The notes beneath the pieces were generated by a model. That model searched no databases, was not told where the DNA came from, and worked only from the letters and a program-made list of their open reading frames with translations. The translations under genes and the position numbers were made by a program. This document shows, one piece after another, positions 45,187 to 54,023 of a stretch of DNA of 64,000 nt (positions are counted from its first letter, which is position 1; the number at the start of each line of letters is the position of its first letter). This DNA is from Sphingobacteriales bacterium TSM_CSS (GTDB lineage Bacteria; Bacteroidota; Bacteroidia; Chitinophagales; UBA2359). The stretch spans positions 1-64,000 of the forward strand of contig NBMY01000072.1 of NCBI GenBank assembly GCA_002212985.1, given 5' to 3'.

Positions 45187-46440
45187 TTATCCGCCAAAAT
45201 CGTCAAATGCTATGTTTTCTTCCGGAACTCCCATATCGTCCAGCATTTTGAGCGATGCAGCCAACATTGCCGGCGGCCCGCAAAGGTAGTATTCTACTTC
45301 TTCGGGTTCGGGGTGTTTGCTCAGGTATTCATTGAACAATACTTTGTGAATAAACCCAACCGAACCTGTCCAGTTATCTTCGGGCAGCGGTTCGGAAAGT
45401 GCGATATGATAAGAGAAATTGGGAAATTCTTTTTCTATTGCTTTGAACTCATCGGTATAAAATAGTTCTTTGAGCGAGCGGCCGCCATACCAATAAGACA
45501 CTTTGCGGGTTGTGTTTTTTTCGGTATGGAACAGGTGGAACAGGTGTGAGCGTAAAGGAGCCATACCGGCACCACCGCCTATATACACCATTTCTTTATT
45601 GGTAGGTTTAATAAAAAACTCGCCGTAAGGTCCCGAAATCGTTACTTTATCGCCCGGTTTGCGCGAAAAAATATAAGAAGAACAAATGCCGGGGTTAACA
45701 TCCATAAACTTATTTTTGGCTCTGTCCCAAGGCGGTGTGGCAATACGGATGTTGAGCAAAATAATGTTGCCCTCGGCAGGGTGGTTACCCATAGAATAAG
45801 CCCTGAAAATAGGTTCGGGATTTTTCATTTTCAGGCTCCACATGTTAAACTTATCCCATTCGGGTTTAAATTGCGGTTCTACTTCAATGTTTTTGTAATC
45901 TACTTCACAGGGCGGCACATCAATTTGGATATAACCTCCAGATTCGAAGTGCAAAAATTCGCCTTCGGGCAGTTTTACCACAAATTCTTTAATATAGGTG
46001 GCCACATTTTTGTTGGAAACCACCTCGCACTCCCACTTTTTAATGCCGAAAACTTCTTCGGGCACTTTAATTTTCATGTCGTTGCGCACTTTCACCTGGC
46101 AGGCAAGCCGCCAATGGTCTTGCGCCTGTTTTCGGGTAAGGTGGTTGAGTTCGGTAGGCAACACATCACCTCCGCCTTCCAATACCTGACATTTGCACAT
46201 GGCACAAGTGCCGCCACCACCACAGGCAGAGGGTAAAAACAGGTGTTTTTCAGACAGGGCAGCCAACAAAGAAGACCCGGGGGCTACCTGCAACGGCTCG
46301 TTTTCTTCGCCATTTACGTAAATATTAACATTTCCTGCCGGTACCAGTTTAGCTTTTGCATATAAAAGCATACCGGTAAGCAAAAATATAATGAACAGGA
46401 ACACTACCGTACCGCCTATAATTACTGGCGCCATAAACAA
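45187..46440 (-). CDS. nqrF: Na+-NQR subunit F (NADH-oxidising flavoprotein)
   Basis: Entry point of electrons into the Na+-translocating NADH:quinone reductase, 417 residues. One N-terminal transmembrane helix (about 5-28) is followed by a 2Fe-2S ferredoxin domain with [14 protein letters not shown] near 72-85 and the fourth Cys in WRLACQVKV near 116. The FAD domain shows RAYSMGN near 216 and the NADH domain [12 protein letters not shown] near 290 with YLCGPPAM near 390. It is the last gene of the operon. The start could be Met1 or Met3. Confidence 0.96.
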   Translation of the reverse strand: MFMAPVIIGGTVVFLFIIFLLTGMLLYAKAKLVPAGNVNIYVNGEENEPLQVAPGSSLLAALSEKHLFLPSACGGGGTCAMCKCQVLEGGGDVLPTELNHLTRKQAQDHWRLACQVKVRNDMKIKVPEEVFGIKKWECEVVSNKNVATYIKEFVVKLPEGEFLHFESGGYIQIDVPPCEVDYKNIEVEPQFKPEWDKFNMWSLKMKNPEPIFRAYSMGNHPAEGNIILLNIRIATPPWDRAKNKFMDVNPGICSSYIFSRKPGDKVTISGPYGEFFIKPTNKEMVYIGGGAGMAPLRSHLFHLFHTEKNTTRKVSYWYGGRSLKELFYTDEFKAIEKEFPNFSYHIALSEPLPEDNWTGSVGFIHKVLFNEYLSKHPEPEEVEYYLCGPPAMLAASLKMLDDMGVPEENIAFDDFGG

Positions 46441-46467
46441 TGGTTTTAAATGAGTTAAAGCAAAAAA

Positions 46468-47082
46468 TTATAGTTTAATACCCATAAGGCTCATAAAAGC
46501 AATGCCCATAAGGCCGGTGAGAATAAAGGCAATGCCCAAACCCCTAAGTGCAGGAGGTATATTGGAGTAGCGCAGTTTTTCGCGTATGGCAGCCATGGCA
46601 ATAATGGCAATGGCCCAGCCAATACCTGCGCCAAGGCCGTAAACAACCGATTCGGGAAAATTATACTCCCGTTGCACCATAAATAAAGCACCAGCCAAAA
46701 TGGCGCAGTTTACGGTAATAAGGGGCAGAAAAATACCCAATGCATTATACAGTGTTGGCGAAGTTTTTTCTACCACCATTTCTACCAATTGTACCAGTGC
46801 GGCAATAACCGCAATGAATACAATAAAAGAAAGAAAGGTTAAATCTACCGTAGCCAAGGACGGATGAATCCAGCCCAAAGCGCCTTCTACCAGCAACAGG
46901 TTTTGAAAAAGCCAGTTAATGGGTACGGTAATTCCCAATACAAAGACAACCGCTGCTCCAAGGCCAACGGCTGTTTTTACCGATTTTGAAACTGCCATAA
47001 AAGAACACATGCCAATAAAATAGGCCAGTACCATGTTTTCGAGAAAGGCAGATTTAATGAATATATTTAATAAATCTTGCAT
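46468..47082 (-). CDS. nqrE: Na+-NQR subunit E
   Basis: Integral membrane subunit of the sodium pump, 204 residues with six transmembrane helices, related to NqrD in inverted topology. [14 protein letters not shown] near 17-30 carries one of the conserved Cys that hold the iron centre at the NqrD/E interface; the other is in [14 protein letters not shown] near 115-128. It lies 47 bases after nqrD and 27 before nqrF. Confidence 0.96.
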   Translation of the reverse strand: MQDLLNIFIKSAFLENMVLAYFIGMCSFMAVSKSVKTAVGLGAAVVFVLGITVPINWLFQNLLLVEGALGWIHPSLATVDLTFLSFIVFIAVIAALVQLVEMVVEKTSPTLYNALGIFLPLITVNCAILAGALFMVQREYNFPESVVYGLGAGIGWAIAIIAMAAIREKLRYSNIPPALRGLGIAFILTGLMGIAFMSLMGIKL

Positions 47083-47129
47083 TGTATGTTCGTTTTCGAA
47101 TGTTTTACAATAAACAAAAATGCCGGGGT

Positions 47130-47810
47130 TTAGCTTATGTCAACCAATTTGGGGTTGCGGCTGCGTTGTATCCAAATAATAATGGCTATAATAAACATAG
47201 AGGCCGCCGGTGTAACCATTAAGCCATTGTTTACATAACCTGCCGTATAAAAAGCCTGAGGTATTATCTGATAACCCAATATTGTACCCGAACCCAGCGA
47301 TTCGCGCAACAGGGCAATAATTACCAAAATGGCACCATAACCAAGACCATTTCCTATACCGTCAAGAAATGACGGCCAAGGTTTGTTGGCCATGGCAAAT
47401 GCTTCGAGACGGCCCATTACAATACAGTTGGTAATAATTAACCCAATGAATACCGATAATTTTTTACTCACATCATACACAAATGCGCGCAACAATTGGT
47501 CAACAATTACTACAAGGGCTGCAATTACCACCAATTGCACAATCATGCGTATTCGATTGGGAATGGTATTGCGCATGGCGGAAATAATAAGATTGGCGAA
47601 CGCGGTTACAATGGTTACCCCGATGGCCATAATAATGGCCGGTTTTAATTGGGTAGTAACTGCCAAAGCCGAACACAAGCCCAGAATTTGAATGGTAATG
47701 GGATTATTATCTCCAATAGGGTCGGTAATTAATTTTCTGTTTTTGGGAGAAAACCATGCATCCTTTTTCTGTTCCTGAACGGCAGTTGTTGTTTCGGTAG
47801 CTTGGCTCAT
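47130..47810 (-). CDS. nqrD: Na+-NQR subunit D
   Basis: Integral membrane subunit, 226 residues with six transmembrane helices after a polar N-terminal 30 residues. [15 protein letters not shown] near 46 and [17 protein letters not shown] near 127 hold the conserved Cys residues for the shared iron centre with NqrE. Gaps to nqrC and nqrE are about 50 bases. Confidence 0.96.
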   Translation of the reverse strand: MSQATETTTAVQEQKKDAWFSPKNRKLITDPIGDNNPITIQILGLCSALAVTTQLKPAIIMAIGVTIVTAFANLIISAMRNTIPNRIRMIVQLVVIAALVVIVDQLLRAFVYDVSKKLSVFIGLIITNCIVMGRLEAFAMANKPWPSFLDGIGNGLGYGAILVIIALLRESLGSGTILGYQIIPQAFYTAGYVNNGLMVTPAASMFIIAIIIWIQRSRNPKLVDIS

Positions 47811-47859
47811 AATATGCCGATTTTTTTAGTGTTAGGTAAAGTTGTATGTATTAAACGTT

Positions 47860-48660
47860 CTATTTGCCGCTTTTGTTGCCTGCTGCATTTTGCGGCGTGG
47901 AAGTGGCGGTTGTATCTGCGGGAGTGGTTGGCGTGGCAGCGCCTGTGCCGGCATTACCTCCGGCAGTTCGCAACTTGGCAAAGTACGCTTTATAGTTGGA
48001 AAAACTTTTTTCCAGCATGTTGTTTACCCCTGTACCGGTAATAGTAGCGCCCGATATGCCGTCAACTTCGTAAAATTTGTCTTTCTCTTCGTGCCTGCCT
48101 TTTAAAATATGCAGTTTAAACTGGTCGCCTTCCGATAGCTTCTTATCATGAAACTGGTCTTGAAACCATGGAGAAGTAATTTCGGCGCCCAAGCCGGGAG
48201 TTTCACCTTTATGGTCAAAATATGTGCCTTCAATGGTGTTCATGTCGTCATCAATGGCAATATAACCCCAAATCTCGTCCCATAAACCTGCGCCGTGCAT
48301 GGGAATGATATATTTTTTCCCTTCTGCGCCGGTATAAATGTAAACGGGTAATTTGCGGTCGGCAGGGTTTTTCTTGTTTTCCGCTTTCATGTTAATGTCA
48401 AAGGCTTTTACTCCCTGCACTTCGTTGCCCTGTGCATCAACCACAATTTCTTTTACGTTTTCGGAGTATTCTTTCAGAATCTCTTTTTTATCCTCTAAGC
48501 GGTGAACAGCGCTGATGATTGACCTTTTTTTGTCGAAATCTATGGCTTGCTGTTGTATGGGTTTTAAACCTGTAGCGGCGGCTGCAAGCGCAACGGCTAC
48601 TACCAATGTCATAACACTGGCGTAGATAAATGTGTACGAGTTGCTGTTGGTATTAGGCAT
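47860..48660 (-). CDS. nqrC: Na+-NQR subunit C (covalent FMN)
   Basis: Subunit with one N-terminal transmembrane helix and a periplasmic domain carrying FMN bound by a phosphoester to a threonine. The 266-residue protein has the acceptor motif DGISGATITG with Thr near 206. A C-terminal Gly/Ala/Thr-rich tail of about 30 residues extends beyond the usual end. It overlaps the end of nqrB by 8 bases. FMN attachment requires an ApbE transferase, which is not in the window. Confidence 0.95.
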   Translation of the reverse strand: MPNTNSNSYTFIYASVMTLVVAVALAAAATGLKPIQQQAIDFDKKRSIISAVHRLEDKKEILKEYSENVKEIVVDAQGNEVQGVKAFDINMKAENKKNPADRKLPVYIYTGAEGKKYIIPMHGAGLWDEIWGYIAIDDDMNTIEGTYFDHKGETPGLGAEITSPWFQDQFHDKKLSEGDQFKLHILKGRHEEKDKFYEVDGISGATITGTGVNNMLEKSFSNYKAYFAKLRTAGGNAGTGAATPTTPADTTATSTPQNAAGNKSGK

Positions 48661-49882
48661 GGCTTCTTTTTAACCTCCTTTTAATGTTAGCTTCAATCAC
48701 ATAGTGGTCAATCAGTGGTGCAAATACGTTCATAAACAAAATGGCAAGCATCCAGCCTTCTGGGTAGGCGGGGTTCAGTACCCTCACTATCATACCCACT
48801 ACCCCAATAAAGAAACCATACAACCATTTACCGGTAGCCGTTTGTGCGGCAGTTACGGGGTCGGTGGCCATATAGGCCATGGCAAACAAGAAACTGCCTA
48901 TGATAAGGTGGTAGTAAAACGGAACGCTTAAAAACTGGTTAGTGGTTGGAAATGTAGCGGCATACCCGTTAAAAACAAGTCCCATAGTTAACAAGCCCAA
49001 AATCATGGAAACCATTATTTGCCAACTGCCTATGCCGGTAATGATGAGCATAAGAGCGCCCACAATAATAGCCGGTTTGCACATTTCGCCAACCGAGCCG
49101 GGTATATCGCCCCAAAACATCTGGCTTACGGTGTAATGTTTGGTAACGGCTTCCCAGCCGCCTTTTGCAGCCAGTGCAAGGGGGGTTGCGCCCGAAAAAC
49201 CATCTACTACATCTTTCACATTGCCCGACGTTAGGTGTTGCAGCCCGAATATATGGTGCAAAAAATTGTAATCGTATGATACCCAACAAGCATCGCCCGA
49301 AATATCGGTAGGGTAGGCAAAAAACACAAAAACGCGTGCAGTTAGCGCAATGTTCATAAGGTTCATGCCGGTACCGCCAAAAGCTTCTTTGGCAATAACC
49401 ACTGCAAAGGCCACACTCAGCGCTACCATCCACAAGGGAAGATCGGGCGGCATAATAAGCGGAATGAGCATACCGCTTACCAAAAAACCCTCTTCCACGC
49501 CATGCCCCCTTTTTGAGGCAAAATAAAATTCTATGCCCAAACCTACCACGTGTACCACCACAATCATGGGCAAAATTTGCAGTAAGCCATAGAGCAGCTT
49601 GTAGCCAAGCCCTTCGGTTAACCCCGGGTACAGTCCAAACGCATTAAAGTGCTGATGTCCTATGTTAAAAATGCCAAACAACAGGCATAATTGAAGGGCC
49701 AGCACTACGGTAACCATTGTACGTTTAAGGTCTAACCCGTCTCTGATATGTGCGCCGGTGCCGGGTGTAACCGATTTGGGCGTAAAAAGAAAAGTTTCAA
49801 AAGCATCGTAGGCCGTATGCAGAAACTTGCTTTTTTCGGCGTAGGGTTTTACTTTGTCTAACTGGTTTCTGAAAAAATTCAT
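48653..49882 (-). CDS. nqrB: Na+-NQR subunit B (covalent FMN, riboflavin)
   Basis: Large membrane subunit, 409 residues with about ten transmembrane helices, holding covalent FMN and riboflavin and forming much of the sodium path. The FMN threonine is in DGFSGATPLA near residue 233. I take the ATG at 49882 (MNFFRNQLDK) rather than the in-frame ATG seven codons upstream (49903), because family members start here. It is separated from nqrA by 96 bases and overlaps nqrC. Confidence 0.95.
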   Translation of the reverse strand: MNFFRNQLDKVKPYAEKSKFLHTAYDAFETFLFTPKSVTPGTGAHIRDGLDLKRTMVTVVLALQLCLLFGIFNIGHQHFNAFGLYPGLTEGLGYKLLYGLLQILPMIVVVHVVGLGIEFYFASKRGHGVEEGFLVSGMLIPLIMPPDLPLWMVALSVAFAVVIAKEAFGGTGMNLMNIALTARVFVFFAYPTDISGDACWVSYDYNFLHHIFGLQHLTSGNVKDVVDGFSGATPLALAAKGGWEAVTKHYTVSQMFWGDIPGSVGEMCKPAIIVGALMLIITGIGSWQIMVSMILGLLTMGLVFNGYAATFPTTNQFLSVPFYYHLIIGSFLFAMAYMATDPVTAAQTATGKWLYGFFIGVVGMIVRVLNPAYPEGWMLAILFMNVFAPLIDHYVIEANIKRRLKRSHA

Positions 49883-49978
49883 ATTGCTTGTGTTAATTAC
49901 CAAACAAAAAAGTGTGCCATAAGTTGAAGCTTTTTGCTTTTAACAACAGGCTTTTGTGCCGGTTATTGGAGGCAGATT

Positions 49979-51328
49979 TTAAGACTGCTCGCGCATAATG
50001 CTTAGTCCTTCGCGCAAAATGTGTTGTACTTCGGTTTTTGAAGGGCATACAAATTCGCAGAGCGCCAGATCTTCTTCCACCACTTCGTAAATACCCAGTC
50101 CTTCCATCAGGTCTAAGTCTTTGCAAAGTATGGCTTTCAGCAGTTGCATGGGCAGTATGTCCATGGGCGTAACATCTTCATAAGCGCCGGTAACCACCAT
50201 GGCGCGGTGTTCGCCGTGAGTATTGGTGTTTACGTTGTATTCCTTACCGGGGCTTAAAAAGCCGGCAAAAGTTCGGGATAAGCTGGGGCGCGGGTAACTT
50301 GGCAGCAACCACCCGAAAAATTCGTACTTGTCGCCTTCTTCTATTACACTAAGTTGCTGATGATAAAAGCCAAGGTGTTCTGTTGCTGTTATTTTTTTAC
50401 CCGTAAGCACATTGCCGCTTATTAGTCGAACATGGTCGTTGTTAAGATTACCGGCAACAAGGCTGTCTGTAGAGGCACCCAGATAGGTTTTGAAGTATCT
50501 GGGTTGTTGTATGCAGGGTCCGCCAACAGCTATCAGTCTTTCGGTGTTAAATTGTCCGTCGTTAAATACGCGGCCTATTGCTACTACATCTTGCGGGTTA
50601 ATTGTCCATACAATATCGCCTTTATTTATGGGGGCAATATGGTGAATTTGAACCCCTACACACCCCGCCGGGTGCGGCCCCGATACCGTATGCAGTTCAA
50701 TGCCTTTGGCTTCGGTAAAGGTTTTGGAGGGGGTTGTGCGGCCGTCAACACTTAAATGCACCTTGCCGCCGGTAAGTTTACGCAGCACCTCAATGCCGGC
50801 CTGAAATGCTTCTTTTTGTCCTTCCATTACATAGTTATAGTCAGGTGCAAGGGGCGCACTGTCAAAACCCGATATGAAAATGTTTTTAGGGACATCGGTA
50901 TGCGATGCAATAATATTGAACGGTCGTTGCCTGAAAAACGGCCAGCAGCCGGTTGACAGCAGATGTTTTACCACTTCCTCGCGGCTTGCACTGCTAATGC
51001 GTATGCGTTCCAGCGGGGCAAACTCCATTTTGGAGTCGGCAAGTATCACCACTTCTTCAACAGACCTTTTTGCGCCGCGTTTTATTTCGGCAACTTCACC
51101 GCTAACCGGTGATGTGTAAATAACATCGGGGTTTTTCTTGTCATAAAACAGAGGAGTTCCGGCCTTTACTTCATCGCCCACGTTTACCAACAGTTTGGGT
51201 ATGGGCGATATGCCGTTAAAATCGGCAGGGTTTACGGCAAATGTGCGGCTTTTAAGCTGAACGGTTTCTTTTTGGGGGGCGCCTTTTATTTTTATGTCAA
51301 ACCCCCGTTTGAGCTTTATATTAGCCAT
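49979..51328 (-). CDS. nqrA: Na+-NQR subunit A
   Basis: Peripheral cytoplasmic subunit, 449 residues, thought to help bind ubiquinone. It opens with the family segment IKLKRGFDIKIKGAP and contains biotinyl-/Rnf-like beta folds (GDEVKAGTPLFYD near 51). The central region shows HPAGCVGVQIHHI near 220-232 and the end LCEFVCPSKTEVQHIL near 425-440. It is the first gene of nqrABCDEF, with a promoter just upstream. Confidence 0.95.
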   Translation of the reverse strand: MANIKLKRGFDIKIKGAPQKETVQLKSRTFAVNPADFNGISPIPKLLVNVGDEVKAGTPLFYDKKNPDVIYTSPVSGEVAEIKRGAKRSVEEVVILADSKMEFAPLERIRISSASREEVVKHLLSTGCWPFFRQRPFNIIASHTDVPKNIFISGFDSAPLAPDYNYVMEGQKEAFQAGIEVLRKLTGGKVHLSVDGRTTPSKTFTEAKGIELHTVSGPHPAGCVGVQIHHIAPINKGDIVWTINPQDVVAIGRVFNDGQFNTERLIAVGGPCIQQPRYFKTYLGASTDSLVAGNLNNDHVRLISGNVLTGKKITATEHLGFYHQQLSVIEEGDKYEFFGWLLPSYPRPSLSRTFAGFLSPGKEYNVNTNTHGEHRAMVVTGAYEDVTPMDILPMQLLKAILCKDLDLMEGLGIYEVVEEDLALCEFVCPSKTEVQHILREGLSIMREQS

Positions 51329-51365
51329 TACGGTGCAAATTGTTTAGGAAACAAAAAATGAATTG

Positions 51366-51397
51366 CAAATGTACAACTACTTTTTACAAATTTGCAA
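51366..51397 (-). promoter_or_regulatory. Promoter of the nqr operon
   Basis: On the minus strand TTG (51395-51397), a 21-nt spacer and TACATTTG (51366-51373). Transcription near 51362 gives a leader of about 34 nt. Confidence 0.55.
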
Positions 51398-51544
51398 CTG
51401 TTTGCTTTCATTATATTTTCAAATTTTTGGCATAACAAGGTTGCAACACTTAGTTTTAACAATTAAGACAAGGGGCGGTTCGGTAAAATGATTATTTGTT
51501 GTTAAAAGGCGATTTAAAACAGCATCAAACTCACAAACGCCCCA

Positions 51545-52177
51545 TTATATTCTGATGTACAATACATATTTTTCGGTGAAGTAATCGAGGTCGTCATACA
51601 TTTCGCCAATGTAGTAGTGGTGAACGCGGCGTTTAAGAGCCGTAATTTCCTCGGTAAGGTCGCCTCCTTTCAGGGCTATGAGTCCATTGGGCAGGCTGTT
51701 ATATTGTTCATCGGAATGAACTACCAGATTTTTGCTCCATGTATAAAGGTCGGAAAGTTTGGCTACGCCGCGGCTGATGGCAAAATCAAATATTTTACCC
51801 GATACCTGCTCTGCCCGTTTTTGTTCGGCCTTTACGTTTTTTAGCCCGAATGCTTCAATGGCAGCCTGCACCACTTTTATTTTTTTGCCGATAGAGTCAA
51901 TGAGGTAAAACTGTGCCTGCGGAAACATAATAGCCAGCGGGATGCCCGGAAACCCGCCGCCTGTTCCTATATCTATAATGTGAGTATAGGGTTTAAACTG
52001 CACCACTTTGGCTATTGCCAGCGAGTGCAATACATGATGTTCGTAAAAATGGTCGAAGTCTTTGCGCGAAATGAGGTTAATTTGTTCGTTCCACTCGCGG
52101 TAAAAGGGTTCCAACCGGCTGTACAGTTCCAGTTGTTCTGTGGTTAGCTTAGGAAAATAACGGCGTATGAGTTGCAT
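51545..52177 (-). CDS. rsmG: 16S rRNA (guanine527-N7)-methyltransferase RsmG
   Basis: Methylates G527 of 16S rRNA with S-adenosylmethionine. The 210-residue protein shows the SAM-binding motif DIGTGGGFPGIPLAI near 70-84 and SISRGVA-type segment (FAISRGVAKL) near 131-140. N-terminal NLISRKD near 36 is typical. Length is normal. A promoter match lies 29 bases upstream of the start. It is not linked to mnmG (gidA), its common neighbour. Confidence 0.95.
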   Translation of the reverse strand: MQLIRRYFPKLTTEQLELYSRLEPFYREWNEQINLISRKDFDHFYEHHVLHSLAIAKVVQFKPYTHIIDIGTGGGFPGIPLAIMFPQAQFYLIDSIGKKIKVVQAAIEAFGLKNVKAEQKRAEQVSGKIFDFAISRGVAKLSDLYTWSKNLVVHSDEQYNSLPNGLIALKGGDLTEEITALKRRVHHYYIGEMYDDLDYFTEKYVLYIRI

Positions 52178-52205
52178 AGGAACGGTTGGTGTAGGTAATT
52201 GCCCG

Positions 52206-52213
52206 CAAAGGTA
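52206..52213 (-). promoter_or_regulatory. Promoter -7 element of rsmG
   Basis: Reverse strand TACCTTTG; leader of about 25 nt. Confidence 0.5.
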
Positions 52214-52269
52214 CTAAGTTACAGAAAAAAATGGCCGAGGCGCCGGTAAATACCTGCTTTGTTTTTGGG

Positions 52270-53208
52270 TTACCCTATGCCGGATACCTGCCATGCAAAA
52301 ATTTGCCGGTCGTCTCCGGCAGACAGCAACAGGTTATTGTGGGGCAGCCAAAGCAGATTGTTTACCGAGTTTTTATGTGCGGTTATGCCGGTTTTGGTTT
52401 GGTCAATAACTTTTAACAATGAGTAATTGTCCGAATGCCATATTTTTATGGTTTTATCGCGCGAGGCAGTGGCAAACCAGCCGGTATTGGGCGGACAAGC
52501 AATACTGTTTATGGTAAACAAGTGTGCCGGTATGCTGTGCAGCAATTGCAATTGCGGTGTTTGTGCGGTTTGCAACTGCCATATTGCCAGAAAAGCATCG
52601 CGCGAGCCGCTGAGCAGGTACTGCCCGTTTGGGGTAAAACGCACCGAAAAAACCGAGTTTTGATGAAATGCCGTTTGGGGCACAGCTTGCCGCGTTTGGG
52701 TATTGAAAAGGTAAATTACATGATTGCTGCAACCCAAGGCCAACAAAGGCAAGTTGGGGTGCAGGTGCGCACTGCGTATGCTGCTGTTGCATATTGGGCT
52801 AACCTGCTGCGCGCTGAGTTGCGGCAGGTTTATTGCCCAAAGCAGACCACCGCCGGTACCAGCAAACAATGTATTTCCGCACTGCTCAAGGCAAAAAACG
52901 GCTTTGTCTAACTGAATGGGCGGGTCGATTACCCGGTTTTGGGCAAGGTCAATAAAATACAAAGCCCCCGACATGCTGCCCAAAGCCAGCAACCCGAAAC
53001 CGGCAAGATACCGCATGGAAAACACATTAGACGGCACCTGTGCCAGCAAACGACCTTCATCGGGATCTTGTACATTCCATGCCACTACCCAGCCGTTGCC
53101 GTCGGCGCTGTAAAATGTTTGAGGTTGACCGGCTTCGGCCAGTGCAAATACGGCGGCGCGGTGGCCGGTAAACCGGGCAACTTGTTCTACGGAAATGGTG
53201 TTTTTCAA
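52270..53208 (-). CDS. WD40 repeat protein
   Basis: Cytoplasmic beta-propeller of about 312 residues with around six or seven WD40 blades, e.g. FTGHRAAVFAL, LYFIDLAQNR, LLSGSRDAFLAIWQL, FATASRDKTIKIWHSD and LLSAGDDRQIFAWQV at the end. Such proteins are scaffolds; the partner is unknown. I prefer a TTG start at 53208 (TTG AAA AAC ACC), because a longer ATG frame (53313) runs through a promoter match and encodes a Cys/Pro-rich segment that does not look like a propeller. The exact start remains open. Confidence 0.72.
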   Translation of the reverse strand: MKNTISVEQVARFTGHRAAVFALAEAGQPQTFYSADGNGWVVAWNVQDPDEGRLLAQVPSNVFSMRYLAGFGLLALGSMSGALYFIDLAQNRVIDPPIQLDKAVFCLEQCGNTLFAGTGGGLLWAINLPQLSAQQVSPICNSSIRSAHLHPNLPLLALGCSNHVIYLFNTQTRQAVPQTAFHQNSVFSVRFTPNGQYLLSGSRDAFLAIWQLQTAQTPQLQLLHSIPAHLFTINSIACPPNTGWFATASRDKTIKIWHSDNYSLLKVIDQTKTGITAHKNSVNNLLWLPHNNLLLSAGDDRQIFAWQVSGIG

Positions 53209-53249
53209 AATTAACTGCCGGCCTGGGTTTGGGTAAAAAGCCGAAGGCA

Positions 53250-53257
53250 CAAAAATA
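53250..53257 (-). promoter_or_regulatory. Promoter -7 element of the WD40 gene
   Basis: Reverse strand TATTTTTG; transcription near 53246 gives a leader of about 37 nt to the TTG start and lies inside the longer ATG frame. Confidence 0.4.
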
Positions 53258-53458
53258 CAAACATACGGCAACAAAACGGTGCATGTTTGTATAATACCAT
53301 TCCATGGCTCCAATCCAATTGGTTTGTGCCGGCTTTTCGCAACTTTGGAAGTGGGCTGAATTGGTTGTGCGCTTACAGTTATTTAAACATGTGTAATTGA
53401 ATAATGTGCCATATCGGACAGATTTGACCAGCCATTATTGTGATTGCAATTATCTTTA

Positions 53459-53627
53459 GAGGCTGTACGAAATGTGATATTAGTACATATCACTTGCAGT
53501 TAAGCGGTAATTCCTTTGCGAGCTTTGCGGTTAAAATTACATCATACCCCAAAAATACGCGAAACTAAAAGCAATAAATGAAAACATTAGCCCAAAAGTA
53601 GCCACAGACACTTTTCGTACAGCCTCT
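53459..53627. mobile_element. MITE-like element with perfect terminal inverted repeats
   Basis: The ends GAGGCTGTACGAAA (53459-53472) and TTTCGTACAGCCTC (53614-53627) are perfect 14-bp inverted repeats, flanked on both sides by TA, as expected for a TA target duplication; including the flanks the inverted repeat is 17 bp. The 169-bp element has no coding capacity. The interior includes CTTTGCGAGCTTTGCGG, a type of short repeat often seen in Bacteroidota intergenic regions. A non-autonomous relative of a TA-targeting (IS630/Tc1-type) element is the simplest reading. Confidence 0.6.
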
Positions 53628-53968
53628 AACAACTTTGCATACATTTGTTACCTCGCTACACCATTGCAGGCATCAGAGGGGAGCGTTTGTTACTTGTTTT
53701 AAGGCGGTTCTAAGTGGTTTTTTGCAGTTTAAATGGCTTATTGGTAGTATTTTATGTTTATTTAATGAGGCATTGTTGGTATATGCAACAACCAAAGACA
53801 AAGAATGCATTATGCATGAAACACAATTATTTAAATATGTTTAATAATTCACACAAATTTCTTTTAATGAAAATCCTTTTTCTACAAAGACACTTATCAT
53901 TCTGCAATTTCACTATTTGGAAAAGAAACCTTTACCTGCATTAAGGCAGCCGCAAAAGCCCGTTTGCG
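53628..53968. other. Gene-free, AT-rich interval before the E1 gene
   Basis: About 340 bases. Short frames such as 53635-53844 and 53714-53944 have no support (no ribosome site, unusual composition, no recognisable family). Nothing else was recognised. Confidence 0.45.
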
Positions 53969-54000
53969 TTTGCAAACCCGGAAAAATTGCCTTAACTTTC
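53969..54000 (+). promoter_or_regulatory. Near-consensus promoter of the fused E1 gene
   Basis: TTTG (53969-53972), a 20-nt spacer and TAACTTTC (53993-54000), one mismatch to TAnnTTTG; leader about 20 nt to the ATG at 54024. Confidence 0.3.
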
Positions 54001-54023
54001 GGCAAAATTTGTACCTGCCCACA

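Noticed and set aside
53635-53944. Short frames in the gap before the E1 gene
   Set aside because: Low-complexity, no ribosome site, no family pattern; the region is best described as intergenic.
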